Source: Candidatus Moranbacteria bacterium GW2011_GWC2_40_12 (GTDB taxonomy: Bacteria; Patescibacteria; Paceibacteria; Moranbacterales; UBA11712). From it: DNA of 64,000 nt. The notes beneath the pieces were generated by a model. It was not told the DNA's origin. It ran no database searches and saw only the letters and a list, made by a program, of their open reading frames with translations. Both the position numbers and the translations under genes were made by a program. Below, one piece after another: positions 15,889 through 24,676 of this stretch. Where the stretch lies: NCBI GenBank assembly GCA_000995965.1, contig LBYD01000001.1, positions 124,001 to 188,000 of the forward strand. Reading direction: 5' to 3'. Within the stretch, counting starts at the first letter, position 1; each line of letters starts with the position of its first letter.

Positions 15889-16944
15889 TTAGAAGAAAAC
15901 GGACGGATCCCCTTGCGAATTGACATCCAAATTGCTTTCAAAATCAATCATATCTTTGTTTTTGAATTCAATTCTGGCCTTTTCCGCGTTCCATTGATAG
16001 TCCTTCAAAAAAACCGCCACGTCGTATTTTTTCATCTGATCCAGAAGCCAATCACCGAAAGTGACTGTTTTCACGAAAATTTGGCGTATGCGGACGAGAT
16101 TTTCTCCTTCTTCAATTTTCTTTTCTTCCAGTTTTATAATGTGAAATCCGAGAGAACTTCTTATTACCGGACTAATCTCACCGACTTGCATAGAAAAAGC
16201 TTTCTCGGAAATTTCGGGAACAAGCTGGCTCTCAGTCGACCAACCAAGATCCCCGCCGTTTTTCGCGCTTTCTCCCTCTGAAGTTTCCGTTGCGACTTTG
16301 GCAAAATCTTCTTTTTTCGAGGCAACTCTTTCGCGGAGCGAATTTGCCTTCGCCTCTTGTTCGGCAATATCTATTTCATTTTTATAAATTTCGGACAGCT
16401 TGCCGGCATATAGTTCCGGCTTCACGACTTTTTTCTTGAAATCATCTAAGCTCCAGCCATAAAGACGGGCCAAATCACTCATCAGGTTCTGGCGGTTGCC
16501 GAATTCATCTATGCTTGAGTTTACCTGCTGATCTACGATCGCATCTGTTATACTAATGTCCCTTTTTTCCGCCAAAGCAATAACAATCTTGTTTTCTACC
16601 AGCTTATTGATAATTCCCTTTTCCGTCACCTTAAGCCTTTTTTCGCCCTGTTCGGTGCTGAAATCAACGCGCATTCCGACTTTGTCAAAGTCTTGAGATT
16701 CATAGAATTTCCTTATCGCCTGATTATCTTCCTTGATTTCATCAATATTTATAAAGCCAGCTCCCTTTATATATAAGGCTGGGAAAGGAATGGCGTTTTC
16801 CGCGGTTTTTAGGAGACGATTATCCCAATCAGAGCGGTATACCCCAAAAATAAGAGCGGCTAAGGTCAAAAAAATAAGGAGTGCGGCGAGGAATATCCAA
16901 ATCGCCAAATTTTTTGATTTTTTTCGCAGATTTGTTTTTGCCAT
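15889..16944 (-). CDS. membrane-anchored parvulin-type prolyl isomerase
   Basis: The product is a PrsA/SurA-like foldase outside the membrane. An N-terminal membrane anchor (about residues 14-35) is followed by a helical SurA-N-like region and a parvulin domain with NGGDLGWS, GEISPVIRSSLGFHIIKL and the matching EFAKVA-type start (about 218-285). A C-terminal extension of about 60 residues after the isomerase domain continues without recognised motifs. It is the last gene of the lepA/DivIC unit and is followed by a terminator. Confidence 0.88.
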   Translation of the reverse strand: MAKTNLRKKSKNLAIWIFLAALLIFLTLAALIFGVYRSDWDNRLLKTAENAIPFPALYIKGAGFINIDEIKEDNQAIRKFYESQDFDKVGMRVDFSTEQGEKRLKVTEKGIINKLVENKIVIALAEKRDISITDAIVDQQVNSSIDEFGNRQNLMSDLARLYGWSLDDFKKKVVKPELYAGKLSEIYKNEIDIAEQEAKANSLRERVASKKEDFAKVATETSEGESAKNGGDLGWSTESQLVPEISEKAFSMQVGEISPVIRSSLGFHIIKLEEKKIEEGENLVRIRQIFVKTVTFGDWLLDQMKKYDVAVFLKDYQWNAEKARIEFKNKDMIDFESNLDVNSQGDPSVFF

Positions 16945-16967
16945 GGCTTTTTATGATTTATAGAAGT

Positions 16968-17396
16968 TTAATTTTTTTTGGAAAAAAATAATTCAAGCCA
17001 TTTTTTCCAATTCGGAGTATTGTCTTCCGGTGCTTCCCCATTCTTCGCATCTCCATTTCCCGGCGCGGTATTTTTCGGCCCGACATCTTTCCGCAAAACA
17101 ATCATTTTTTCGTTCTCTTTTTGCAGATTCAGTTTTTCCCTTGCTTCCTTTTCCTGAAATTCCCGGCTGGATAAATAGGAAATCAGATTGTCTAAATCGC
17201 TGTTTTCCTGATTAATTTTCTGGATTTCAGCTTGGAGATTTTCGATCTCTTTTTGTATTTGCCTTTTTCGGTAGGTTTCTTTTCCTAGTGAAATACCTAT
17301 CATCACCAAAACCGCAAGTCCTGCCAGAAAAAAGAGACCGGAAAAAAAACTGATGCCTCTTCTATTTTGTCCCGGGTTTTTTCTATTTTTAGCCAT
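16968..17396 (-). CDS. DivIC/FtsB-like septum formation initiator
   Basis: The layout is that of DivIC/FtsB: a short basic N-terminus, one membrane helix (about 17-36) and a coiled coil (about 40-95) with regular Leu/Ile spacing (IQKEIENLQAEIQKINQENSD), followed by a low-complexity Asn/Gly/Pro tail. It would act in the divisome on the outer face of the membrane. I choose ATG 17396 because the preceding small gene ends in TAGGATG, giving direct stop-start coupling; a TTG at 17453 would run through that gene. Confidence 0.8.
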   Translation of the reverse strand: MAKNRKNPGQNRRGISFFSGLFFLAGLAVLVMIGISLGKETYRKRQIQKEIENLQAEIQKINQENSDLDNLISYLSSREFQEKEAREKLNLQKENEKMIVLRKDVGPKNTAPGNGDAKNGEAPEDNTPNWKKWLELFFSKKN

Positions 17397-17397
17397 C

Positions 17398-17508
17398 CTA
17401 AAAATTATTGATAAGCGGAGCAACCGTAAAAGCGACCATCGACAGCACGGCAAGAAGCGTAATCACGATCCAGGCGATCCTTATTTTTTTTCGGTGTCTT
17501 CCTTTCAT
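17398..17508 (-). CDS. 36-residue single-span membrane peptide
   Basis: ATG at 17508 opens a frame with a basic start (MKGRHRKKIRIAW) and one membrane helix (about 11-30), ending in TAG one base before the DivIC-like ATG. The lepA-small peptide-DivIC order, the tight coupling and the good positive-inside topology make a real gene likely, though it is too short for homology alone to be decisive. A divisome or translocation accessory role is guesswork. Confidence 0.6.
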   Translation of the reverse strand: MKGRHRKKIRIAWIVITLLAVLSMVAFTVAPLINNF

Positions 17509-17530
17509 ATGCTTATATTACCATAAAAGG

Positions 17531-19318
17531 CTATTTTCTCAAAACCGCCAAAAAGGCAGAACTGGGAATCTCGACTTTTCCAGCCTGGGTCATTTTCTTC
17601 TTGCCTCTCTTCTGCTTTTCCAGGAGTTTTCTCTTTCTGGTGACATCGCCGCCATAAAGCTTGGCAGTCACGTCTTTCCGAAAAGCTTTGAGGGTTTCAC
17701 GGGCAATTATTTTTCCGCCAATGGCTGCCTGAATGGCGACCTGAAAATTCTGGCGGGGAATTGAATTTTTCAATTTTTCAACGACCGCTTTTCCTTCGGA
17801 GAATGAATTTTGACGGGGAATAACGCGCGAAAATGCGTCCACATTCTCTCCGGCGACAATAACGTCAAGTTTTATCAGGTCGTTTGATCGGTATCCGGTG
17901 AAGTCATAGTTCATCGAAGCAAATCCGCTGGAAGCGCTTTTCAGCTTGTCATGGAGATCAATGATTACATCAGTGAGAGGAGAATTGAAAGTGAGAATGA
18001 GCCTTTCGGCGTCGAGATATTCCGTGTTCTTGTATTCCGCCCGCGTATTTCTCATGAGCTCCATGATTGGTCCGAGGTATTTCGATGGAGATATGATATC
18101 AAGTTTCACATAAGGCTCTTCGATAGATTCTATCAAGGAAGGGTCAGGCATCTCAAGAGGTGAAAAAATTTTCATTTTTTCGTCCTGGCCTTTCACCTTC
18201 ACCTCATATACGACGCTTGGGGTCGTAATGACCGGGTCAATCTCAAACTCGCGTTTCAGTCTTTCCTGGATGATTTCCATATGAAGAAGACCAAGAAATC
18301 CGCACCGGAAACCCCTTCCCAAGGCCAGATTGGATTCTGGTTCGAAAGCGAACGCGGCATCATTGAGTTTCAGTTTGCCAAGCGCGTCCCGCATGAAATT
18401 ATAATCGTTTCCTTCTTTCGGATAAAAGCTGGCGTATACTACCGGTTTTATCTCCTTATATCCAGGCAGCCTTTCGATTTCAGGATTGCGGCTTGTGACG
18501 GTTATCGTATCACCCACTCGGCAATCTTCGACGGTTTTGAAGCCGGTGGCAATATAGCCGATATCGCCGGGGGATAAAATTTCAGTCTTTGCCAAATCGG
18601 GAGAAAAATGTCCGACTTCAATGACCAGGCTTTCCTGTTTGGTCGCCATCGCTATTATTTTATTCTCGGCTCTGACTTCTCCGTCGATAATTCTCACGTA
18701 AGCAAGAACTCCCTTGAAGGTATCATATTTTGAATCAAAAATAAGCGCCCGAAGAGGTTTCCCCCCTTCTCCTTTTGGCGGATGAATATTTTCGACGATT
18801 TTTTCGAGAATTTCAAAGACTCCTTTTCCTGTTTTTCCGCTGGCTTCGAGAATATCTTCTTTTTTGCATCCAAGAAGATGCACGATTTCTTTTTTTGTTT
18901 TTTCTATTTCAGCGTTGGGAAGATCAATTTTATTGACAACGGGAATTATTTCAAGATTTTGCTCGATTGCTTGGTATAAATTGGCGACGGTTTGAGCCTG
19001 AACGCCCTTTGAAGCGTCTACGAGAAGAACTGCGCCCTCAACCGCGGCAAGGGACCGGGAGACCTCATAAGCGAAATCCACGTGTCCGGGAGTGTCTATT
19101 AGGTTCAAGGTGTATTCTTTGAAATTCATTCTCACAGGCTGAAGCTTGATGGTGATTCCCCTTTCCCGCTCAAGATCCATCGTGTCCAGAAGCTGTTCCT
19201 TCATTTTCCGCTGTTCGATGGTGTTGGTGATCTCAAGCATCCTGTCGGCAAGGGTGGACTTGCCGTGGTCGATATGGGCGATTATGCAAAAATTGCGGGT
19301 GTTTTGTTGGTCATTCAT
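17531..19318 (-). CDS. lepA: elongation factor 4 (LepA)
   Basis: This translational GTPase binds the ribosome and is linked to back-translocation or 30S maturation. G-domain motifs AHIDHGKST, DTPGHVDF and NKIDLP are intact, followed by the domain II barrel, RCGFLGLLHMEI and the LepA-specific C-terminal domain (KLYGGDVTRKRKLLEKQKRG). Length 595 is normal. It is followed on the same strand by the small membrane peptide and the DivIC-like gene. Confidence 0.97.
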   Translation of the reverse strand: MNDQQNTRNFCIIAHIDHGKSTLADRMLEITNTIEQRKMKEQLLDTMDLERERGITIKLQPVRMNFKEYTLNLIDTPGHVDFAYEVSRSLAAVEGAVLLVDASKGVQAQTVANLYQAIEQNLEIIPVVNKIDLPNAEIEKTKKEIVHLLGCKKEDILEASGKTGKGVFEILEKIVENIHPPKGEGGKPLRALIFDSKYDTFKGVLAYVRIIDGEVRAENKIIAMATKQESLVIEVGHFSPDLAKTEILSPGDIGYIATGFKTVEDCRVGDTITVTSRNPEIERLPGYKEIKPVVYASFYPKEGNDYNFMRDALGKLKLNDAAFAFEPESNLALGRGFRCGFLGLLHMEIIQERLKREFEIDPVITTPSVVYEVKVKGQDEKMKIFSPLEMPDPSLIESIEEPYVKLDIISPSKYLGPIMELMRNTRAEYKNTEYLDAERLILTFNSPLTDVIIDLHDKLKSASSGFASMNYDFTGYRSNDLIKLDVIVAGENVDAFSRVIPRQNSFSEGKAVVEKLKNSIPRQNFQVAIQAAIGGKIIARETLKAFRKDVTAKLYGGDVTRKRKLLEKQKRGKKKMTQAGKVEIPSSAFLAVLRK

Positions 19319-19376
19319 GCTGCATATTCTAGCCTATTTTCGCCTTTTTGCAAATAAAAAATGAGGATACTTTGCT

Positions 19377-20069
19377 TCAATATTCATTGATTTTTATTCT
19401 ATTTCCGTCCAGCGTGATATATGTTGATGGCACATCCGTCCAACAGCCGCTGTTGTAATAGCGAATATTTCCCCTTTTTTCAAACATTGCCTTGTGGGTA
19501 TGGCCGCAAAAAATATAATTCACGCCGCGAAGTTTGGCATAAAGAATCGCGCGGCTGGCAACCTTTTCCGAGAGGCGAAGCCATCCCTTGCTTTTGCTTT
19601 TCAGAAAATGGCTGATCCTTTTGTCCTTGAAATCAAAAAGCTGCACAAGATTGTATAACTGGCTTGCTAAGATACTGAGAAAAGCGTTGTCTATGAGAAA
19701 ATTGTCAAATTGATGGCCATGAATGGCGAGATATTTCCGGTTATTGTGCTGCCATCGATATACTCTGTGAAGACGGGCTCCGGTCAGCGCCGAAAATATA
19801 TTTGCGAGCCCTTTGTCATGATTTCCCTCTACCCATCTGACTTTTGTCGTTTTGGACAGTTTGCTGATGACCGATATCAAGTTCCAGTCGTCATCGCTTA
19901 GACGGTTGAAATTGAGGTCCTCGAAAATATCTCCAAGGAGAATCAGCTTCTTGAACTGAAAATTGTTGAGAAGTTCCGCCGCCTCCTTTGAACGGCTGAC
20001 TCTTGATCCCAGATGAAAATCAGAAATTATAAGAGTATGGGTTTTGTTCTTTTTATCTTTCTTTTTCAT
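19377..20069 (-). CDS. metallophosphoesterase (LpxH-like fold)
   Basis: The calcineurin-like dimetal motifs are all present: SDFHLGS (about 15-21), LLGDIFED (about 44-51), VEGNHDK (about 80-86), HGH (about 117) and CGHTHK (about 189-194). Among known families this order and spacing fit UDP-2,3-diacylglucosamine hydrolase-like enzymes. Since no lipid A genes occur in the window, another phosphoester substrate is more likely. The protein is soluble, 230 aa. Confidence 0.88.
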   Translation of the reverse strand: MKKKDKKNKTHTLIISDFHLGSRVSRSKEAAELLNNFQFKKLILLGDIFEDLNFNRLSDDDWNLISVISKLSKTTKVRWVEGNHDKGLANIFSALTGARLHRVYRWQHNNRKYLAIHGHQFDNFLIDNAFLSILASQLYNLVQLFDFKDKRISHFLKSKSKGWLRLSEKVASRAILYAKLRGVNYIFCGHTHKAMFEKRGNIRYYNSGCWTDVPSTYITLDGNRIKINEY

Positions 20070-20189
20070 TTTTATTTGAATTTTTTGAGCTGCTCGAAAT
20101 GATCTTGTGTCAGCTTATATTCTTCCCGGATCCGTGCCGTCCCATCGTCAATGGATCTCTCTGTCTGTATCACGTTTCCATATAATATG

Positions 20190-20357
20190 TTATTTGATTA
20201 GCGCGCTGACATAGACGCCGATATAGTAAGGCCAGAGCAGGATGGCCAGCACTCCTTGCCCGAAAGAAAGATTCAAAAATCCGATTGTGAAAAGCCAGCC
20301 GGCGAACCAGGAAAAAGCCGTGAAGCTGTGGTTTTCGACTTTGATTTTTTCCGCCAT
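20190..20357 (-). CDS. 55-residue two-span membrane protein
   Basis: ATG at 20357 opens a frame of 55 codons with two hydrophobic stretches (about 13-30 and 35-52), both rich in Trp, Phe and Tyr, and a charged start (MAEKIKVENHS). Codon use and the Gly-Trp pattern WFAGWLFTIGF look coding. I do not know the family. It stands alone between the phosphoesterase and a second small gene, without a strong ribosome site. Confidence 0.6.
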   Translation of the reverse strand: MAEKIKVENHSFTAFSWFAGWLFTIGFLNLSFGQGVLAILLWPYYIGVYVSALIK

Positions 20358-20491
20358 ATATATAAATTTAATGTTTAATTATTCCTCGCGGGGATGGAGA
20401 CTAAAAATAAATATGACCCAAAAACATAACATTTTCAAATTCTCAAGAATTTTGGAGTCATGATATTTTTTCAAAATTTAACTCGGTGAAA

Positions 20492-20656
20492 CTATGAACG
20501 GTTTTCTTTTTGCTTAGCCTTCATTTTTTTGAGGTGCGTGGCGGAATCGCGGCAGCTGCAGTTTTTCGCATGGCCTTCGTGCCACTTGATTTTGTCCTTG
20601 AGCGTCGCGTTTTTCGGCACCTTATTCTTCAAATGCCAGGCTTTGTTGATTTTCAT
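20492..20656 (-). CDS. 54-residue basic protein with CxC motif
   Basis: ATG at 20656 opens MKINKAWHLKNKVPKNATLK, followed by IKWHEGHAKNCSCRDSA and a lysine-rich tail. The WH...H...CSC pattern suggests a small metal-binding or nucleic-acid-binding protein. I recall similar small WH/CxC proteins in CPR genomes, but no function. It lies 14 bases downstream of the hemerythrin stop, so the two may be co-transcribed. Confidence 0.65.
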   Translation of the reverse strand: MKINKAWHLKNKVPKNATLKDKIKWHEGHAKNCSCRDSATHLKKMKAKQKENRS

Positions 20657-20670
20657 GAATTTTTGAAAAA

Positions 20671-21204
20671 TTATTTGTATATTTCTTTCAGCTGATGGAT
20701 CAATCCTTGAAGCTCTTTGTGCCGTCCAACTCCCACCACATTTTTTTCGACGTTTTCGAATCCCGCCTCGAGTTCGTTTTTCTTTTCCTCCGAAAGGGAT
20801 GTGTCGGCCATTGGGAAAAGGACATTGTTTTCCTTGTCGATATGCCGGTCAAGAAGCGAAATATAGCCTCTCGCGTTTTCGGAAAAACGCCCCAAGTTTT
20901 TGGCTTCGATCCCCTCTGCCATACCGCGCGCAAAATTTCTTGCGGCTTTGTGTTCCTCGATCAATTCTTCGATGAGTGAAATTTCATCGGCAATTTGTTT
21001 TTCCTTCATTGCCGGGAACAGCAGATTTTCCTCTTTTCCGTGATGGCATTTGTCGGCAAACTCCCGAATGAAAACGACTGCCCGCTCAAGATGCTCGACC
21101 GGAACGGCTTCGCCGGCTTCGATCTTTTTGCATATTTTTTCAAGCACGCGAAGCATCAATTTGATTGGCCCATGCTCCGCGGCAAGTTCCGCTATTGGTT
21201 TCAT
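20671..21204 (-). CDS. hemerythrin-like HHE domain protein
   Basis: The expected ligands of a di-iron four-helix bundle are present: His11 (AEHGPI), the CHHGKEENLLFP helix near residues 53-64, EEHKAAR near 83 and DRHIDKENNVLFP near 119-131. Such proteins bind oxygen or nitric oxide, or sense iron and redox state. Length 177 is typical, with a short C-terminal helix added. The gene lies between a small CxC protein and a radical SAM gene on the same strand, which suggests an oxygen- or NO-related accessory module. Confidence 0.9.
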   Translation of the reverse strand: MKPIAELAAEHGPIKLMLRVLEKICKKIEAGEAVPVEHLERAVVFIREFADKCHHGKEENLLFPAMKEKQIADEISLIEELIEEHKAARNFARGMAEGIEAKNLGRFSENARGYISLLDRHIDKENNVLFPMADTSLSEEKKNELEAGFENVEKNVVGVGRHKELQGLIHQLKEIYK

Positions 21205-21276
21205 AAAATTATATTTAACATGTTATAATTTATTTTCCCCCGCCGAAATTCAGTCTGAGGACACCCGTCTGATTTT

Positions 21277-22746
21277 CTATTTTTCTTCCAGATATTCTTT
21301 CTTCCAAATGGGATCGGCCGCGGCTGCAACTTTCTCGCCATAATCGCAAAGACCTTTTTCGTATTCTCTGTCCTCCAGGGCCAGCCGGCTGGCTTCGTTT
21401 ATCGGCTTGGGATGGTGCCGGTCGAAGATTTTTTTCATATCTTTGTAGTGGTCTTTTATGGGACAGGGAATCAGCCAGTTTCCCAGTTCCTTTGGCTTTT
21501 TGTCGAGCGCGTATTCTCTTTGCCACTTCCGAATGGATTCAAAAAAAGGCGCCTCCAAAACATCGTTTAGGTTTCCGCCCTTCCGGTAGACATCATTTAT
21601 ATTGACCGGGGAATAAGGGTTGAAAACGCAAGGAGCGACATTGCCATTCCAATCTATATACAAGTATCCCTCCGGCCGGCCGGCGGAAATGCATCCGTCG
21701 CTCAAACAGCCGTTATTCCAAAAATCAACCAAGAAAATTTTGCGTTCGCGCGCCAGTCGCTGGGTCTGTCTCAACAGTCTGATCCGCTGCTCCGCATCGA
21801 CCATTTGATCAATGTCCGATGCCCTGCCGATTGGCATCAGCTGAAAAATCCAGCCATACATAGCGCTTTTTTTCTTGAAATAAAAGTCGATCACATCGTC
21901 GCGGGTAATAGCATCGGCATTTTTACGCGTGGCCGTGAGTGAAATGCCAAACGGAATCCCGACTTCTCTCAAATTCTCCATGGCGGACATAATTTTTTTG
22001 TGGGTCCCTTTTCCGCGACGCGCGTCCGTTTCTTCTTCCAAGCCTTCAACTGATATCGCCAAGGATATGTTTCCCGCTGACTGAATTTTTTTCGCCATCG
22101 GCCTGTCGATCAATGTAGCATTTGTGAACATGACGAAATAATTGTCGGAGTATTTTTTCGCCAGATCGAGCACCGTTTTGCCTTGGCTATTATATAGCAA
22201 AGGTTCTCCTCCGGTGATCACGGTGAGATAAGAGCCCCATAATTTTTCTTTTTCATCCATGATTCGGTCCAGCGTATCCCATTCGATTTTTTCGGAATCA
22301 GCAGCGGAACTGCCGGCGTAACAGCCGGCGCATTTCAGATTGCATTGTTTTCCCGGTCCAATGACCAGGAATGCCGGAGGCTTGCGCCCGTGCTTTTTGA
22401 TGAATTTCGCGGTCCTTTTCATTTTGTCGAGAGACACGTTTTTCACTGCCCGGATAATTGCCCTTTGGACGTTTGGGGACTTCTTTGCGTTTTCAATTGC
22501 TTTTAGAATTGCAAAAATCAAGTTCCGGTACATGATATATTTGTCTTCCTGCACTTTTTTAGGATACCTTTCGTTGCGCATCATCTCCTGTCGCATTTTC
22601 TTTTCCAGCCCGGAAAGGATTTTTTTCATCATGCCGCTGGTACAAAAATAGCCGATGGATCTCGCGGCAAAGCCGTCCAGCGTTTTCCGAAACATTTGGC
22701 GAAAAGTGGCTTTGCAGCCAGGTTGAGCGGCGCTCGTGGCATCCAT
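21277..22746 (-). CDS. radical SAM protein with SPASM-like C-terminus
   Basis: The cluster motif CNLKCAGC (Cys138, Cys142, Cys145 counted from the earliest start at 22755) is followed by TGGEPLL and a SAM-binding SVEG region. The C-terminal half has further Cys (NNGCLSDGC, APCVFNPYSP, PCPIKDHY) that could bind auxiliary Fe-S clusters as in SPASM enzymes. An N-terminal helical region of about 120 residues precedes the barrel. No precursor peptide gene is evident nearby, so peptide, lipid or cofactor modification are all open. ATG 22746 is used; an earlier in-frame start lies three codons upstream. Confidence 0.85.
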   Translation of the reverse strand: MDATSAAQPGCKATFRQMFRKTLDGFAARSIGYFCTSGMMKKILSGLEKKMRQEMMRNERYPKKVQEDKYIMYRNLIFAILKAIENAKKSPNVQRAIIRAVKNVSLDKMKRTAKFIKKHGRKPPAFLVIGPGKQCNLKCAGCYAGSSAADSEKIEWDTLDRIMDEKEKLWGSYLTVITGGEPLLYNSQGKTVLDLAKKYSDNYFVMFTNATLIDRPMAKKIQSAGNISLAISVEGLEEETDARRGKGTHKKIMSAMENLREVGIPFGISLTATRKNADAITRDDVIDFYFKKKSAMYGWIFQLMPIGRASDIDQMVDAEQRIRLLRQTQRLARERKIFLVDFWNNGCLSDGCISAGRPEGYLYIDWNGNVAPCVFNPYSPVNINDVYRKGGNLNDVLEAPFFESIRKWQREYALDKKPKELGNWLIPCPIKDHYKDMKKIFDRHHPKPINEASRLALEDREYEKGLCDYGEKVAAAADPIWKKEYLEEK

Positions 22747-22839
22747 AAATCGCAAAAAAATAGTTATGGGCTTTCCTCTAGTATAGACAATTCAGCCTCT
22801 AAAACAAGTGAACTCGATTGAGGGCAGGCATTTCGGCAG

Positions 22840-23271
22840 TCAATTTCGCCGCCTGCTCGGCCTCAAGCTGAAAAATTTGTCCGGGTCGATGAAATTTTTG
22901 CAGACCCCTGTCTTGACTTTGCCGCGGCTCAAGTCAATGTGGAGATGCGGACCTCGGGTGAGGCTTCCCGTGTTCCCGGTGCGGCCCAGAATTTCGCCCG
23001 CCTTATATTTCCCGAGCGGAAACACTTTGGAAAGATGCATAAGGCGCATGACGAGCAGGCCGTACTCTTTTTCCATCATTTTCACGTGGATCGTATTCCC
23101 GCCTTCAGGAAAATTTCCGACTTTTACGATTTCGCATTTTAGCGGAGCGAAAACGGGAGTCCCGTCCGGAACAAGATAATCAGTCCCCAGATGAAAATCA
23201 GAATAAAAGGTCTTCGCGCCGAAACTGTATCCCCGCTTGAGCCTTTTCCAGTTTTTCAAAGGATACCGCAT
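22840..23271 (-). CDS. M23 (LytM) peptidase-domain protein
   Basis: Zinc motif HLGTDY and the catalytic GPHLHID pair are intact, with the core pattern VPDGTPVFAP...GRTGNTG between them. The enzyme would cut peptide cross-links in cell wall. I start it at ATG 23271, four bases after the upstream gene's stop; the frame extends to 23409, but that would overlap the methyltransferase by 130 bases. With this start (143 aa) there is no signal peptide, so either export is unusual or the longer start is used. Confidence 0.8.
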   Translation of the reverse strand: MRYPLKNWKRLKRGYSFGAKTFYSDFHLGTDYLVPDGTPVFAPLKCEIVKVGNFPEGGNTIHVKMMEKEYGLLVMRLMHLSKVFPLGKYKAGEILGRTGNTGSLTRGPHLHIDLSRGKVKTGVCKNFIDPDKFFSLRPSRRRN

Positions 23272-23275
23272 ATTT

Positions 23276-24025
23276 TCAAGCTTCAAAAATATGTTTTTCG
23301 ATCCCTCTCGCAACCGGCGGACGGAATTTATCGCCGTTTTCATCGCCAGAAAGAATTGGCTTTTCAGCGATAAATGAGCATCTGACATGCTTTGGAAAGC
23401 TTGCATCAACTGCCTTTTGCTTAATCTTGAAACCGAGATGCTCCGCCATTTTCATGTCTTCCATCCAGAAATCCTGCAAAATCAGTAATCCCCCCGGCTC
23501 CAAGACGCGCAGAGCCTCTTTTATGGCCTCTTCCCTAAGTATGACATTCTTCATCCTGTTCCTGAAAAAATCTTCGTCGTCCGTACACACTTTTCCTAAA
23601 CAGGAGCAAAAAACAGCTCCGATTGTTCCGTTCCGAAACGGAAGTTTTTTCGCGTCAGCCTGAAAATCAACTTTCCCGAAAAAGTTCACCGTCTTGCCAT
23701 CCTCAAGAATTGGGCAACCCTCATATATGTTGGAAGTATAAATCTTTTTTCCTAGACCCTGCGTGTCGACCATGGAATACCCGCTTTCAGTCGGGCCGGC
23801 TTTCTCTATCAGCAGACCCTTGACGTTTTTCAATTTTTCTTCAATGTCAAAATCCGGATCCATCCAATTTTCTGGCAAAAGACCCCTGATGTGCTGTTCC
23901 TTTTCCGCAAGAGTCGCATAATATTTTTCGAACGGGGCTCTGATTCCCGAAATAATCGAACCGAAAGAAATAGCTTTTTTCATTTCCGGGTTTGCAGTTG
24001 TTTTCTCGAATGTTGATTTCTCCAT
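23276..24025 (-). CDS. class I SAM-dependent methyltransferase-like protein
   Basis: The C-terminal half has the Methyltransf_11 pattern after motif I: FRNGTIGAVFCSC, then EALRVLEPGGLLILQD (motif III region) and the final strand pair. The glycine-rich SAM loop (motif I) is not obvious, and the N-terminal 100 residues replace the usual first strands. It may therefore be a degenerate or non-canonical member. The gene lies between the ITPase-like and M23 genes with gaps of a few bases, so one operon is likely. Confidence 0.65.
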   Translation of the reverse strand: MEKSTFEKTTANPEMKKAISFGSIISGIRAPFEKYYATLAEKEQHIRGLLPENWMDPDFDIEEKLKNVKGLLIEKAGPTESGYSMVDTQGLGKKIYTSNIYEGCPILEDGKTVNFFGKVDFQADAKKLPFRNGTIGAVFCSCLGKVCTDDEDFFRNRMKNVILREEAIKEALRVLEPGGLLILQDFWMEDMKMAEHLGFKIKQKAVDASFPKHVRCSFIAEKPILSGDENGDKFRPPVARGIEKHIFEA

Positions 24026-24030
24026 GGAAT

Positions 24031-24588
24031 TTATTTTTTTGGAACTCTGGAATTGAGCAGATGCCTTTTCAGTTTTGCGAAAGGCTTCGCTTTAAGATAG
24101 GTTTTCCGGTCATCATCTTCGCCGAGCGATGCCCGAGTCACGGAATATCCCGCAGGAATGAATATCCGATCCCATCCGTAGCCTTTCTTTCCCGCCGGTT
24201 TTTTGGCGATTTCTCCTTCGAGTTTTCCCTCAAAAAGATTCAATTCTTTTCCGTCGAAATATCCAAAAACGCAGCGCGCGGTCGCTTTTCTCGTTTTCCC
24301 GTTTACGAGAGAACAAATCGTTGCGAAGGGCACAGTGTCAACAAAGAACCGGATGAAAGGCCCCGGCAGCTTCCCAAGCGCGGAAAACTCCAAGGAAACA
24401 TCCTCCACAATCACTGGTTTCTTCACTATGCCATAAGCCTGCCGGACTTTTTGTTCCACGATTTTTTTGAGGTCAAGAGATTGGATCTCTTCCAGGTCCA
24501 GTTTCCTATGCTCAACCGGAAAACCAAGATATTTTGCCAGATAATCGGCCTTGCCCTGATTCCCGGTAATGAAAATCACTTTTTTCAT
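24031..24588 (-). CDS. ITP/XTP pyrophosphatase, HAM1/RdgB family
   Basis: This housecleaning enzyme hydrolyses non-canonical purine triphosphates (dITP, XTP). It shows the start IFITGNQGKADYL, the EDVSLEF motif, ALGKLPGPFIRFF, and GWDRIFIP near the end. At 185 aa it is slightly shorter than the usual 195-200. It precedes the methyltransferase and M23 genes on the same strand, a module not typical of the family. Confidence 0.9.
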   Translation of the reverse strand: MKKVIFITGNQGKADYLAKYLGFPVEHRKLDLEEIQSLDLKKIVEQKVRQAYGIVKKPVIVEDVSLEFSALGKLPGPFIRFFVDTVPFATICSLVNGKTRKATARCVFGYFDGKELNLFEGKLEGEIAKKPAGKKGYGWDRIFIPAGYSVTRASLGEDDDRKTYLKAKPFAKLKRHLLNSRVPKK

Positions 24589-24676
24589 AATTCATGAAGA
24601 ATTTGAGATATTTCCCTGCCGAACTTGGGCAGCAGATCTTGCTTGTCGAACCTTAGCGAAGACCGGGATGATTACG

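Noticed and set aside
20072..20173. 33-codon GTG-started minus-strand frame after the 55-residue gene
   Set aside because: Acidic/basic helical product, but no ribosome site, rare start and no sign of conservation; too weak to list as a gene.
22840..23409. Longer form of the M23 gene starting at 23409
   Set aside because: Would overlap the methyltransferase gene by 130 bases and adds no signal peptide or domain.
23276..24025. Radical SAM partner or peptide precursor inside the methyltransferase region
   Set aside because: No short Cys- or Gly-rich frame with a ribosome site was seen in or around the gene.
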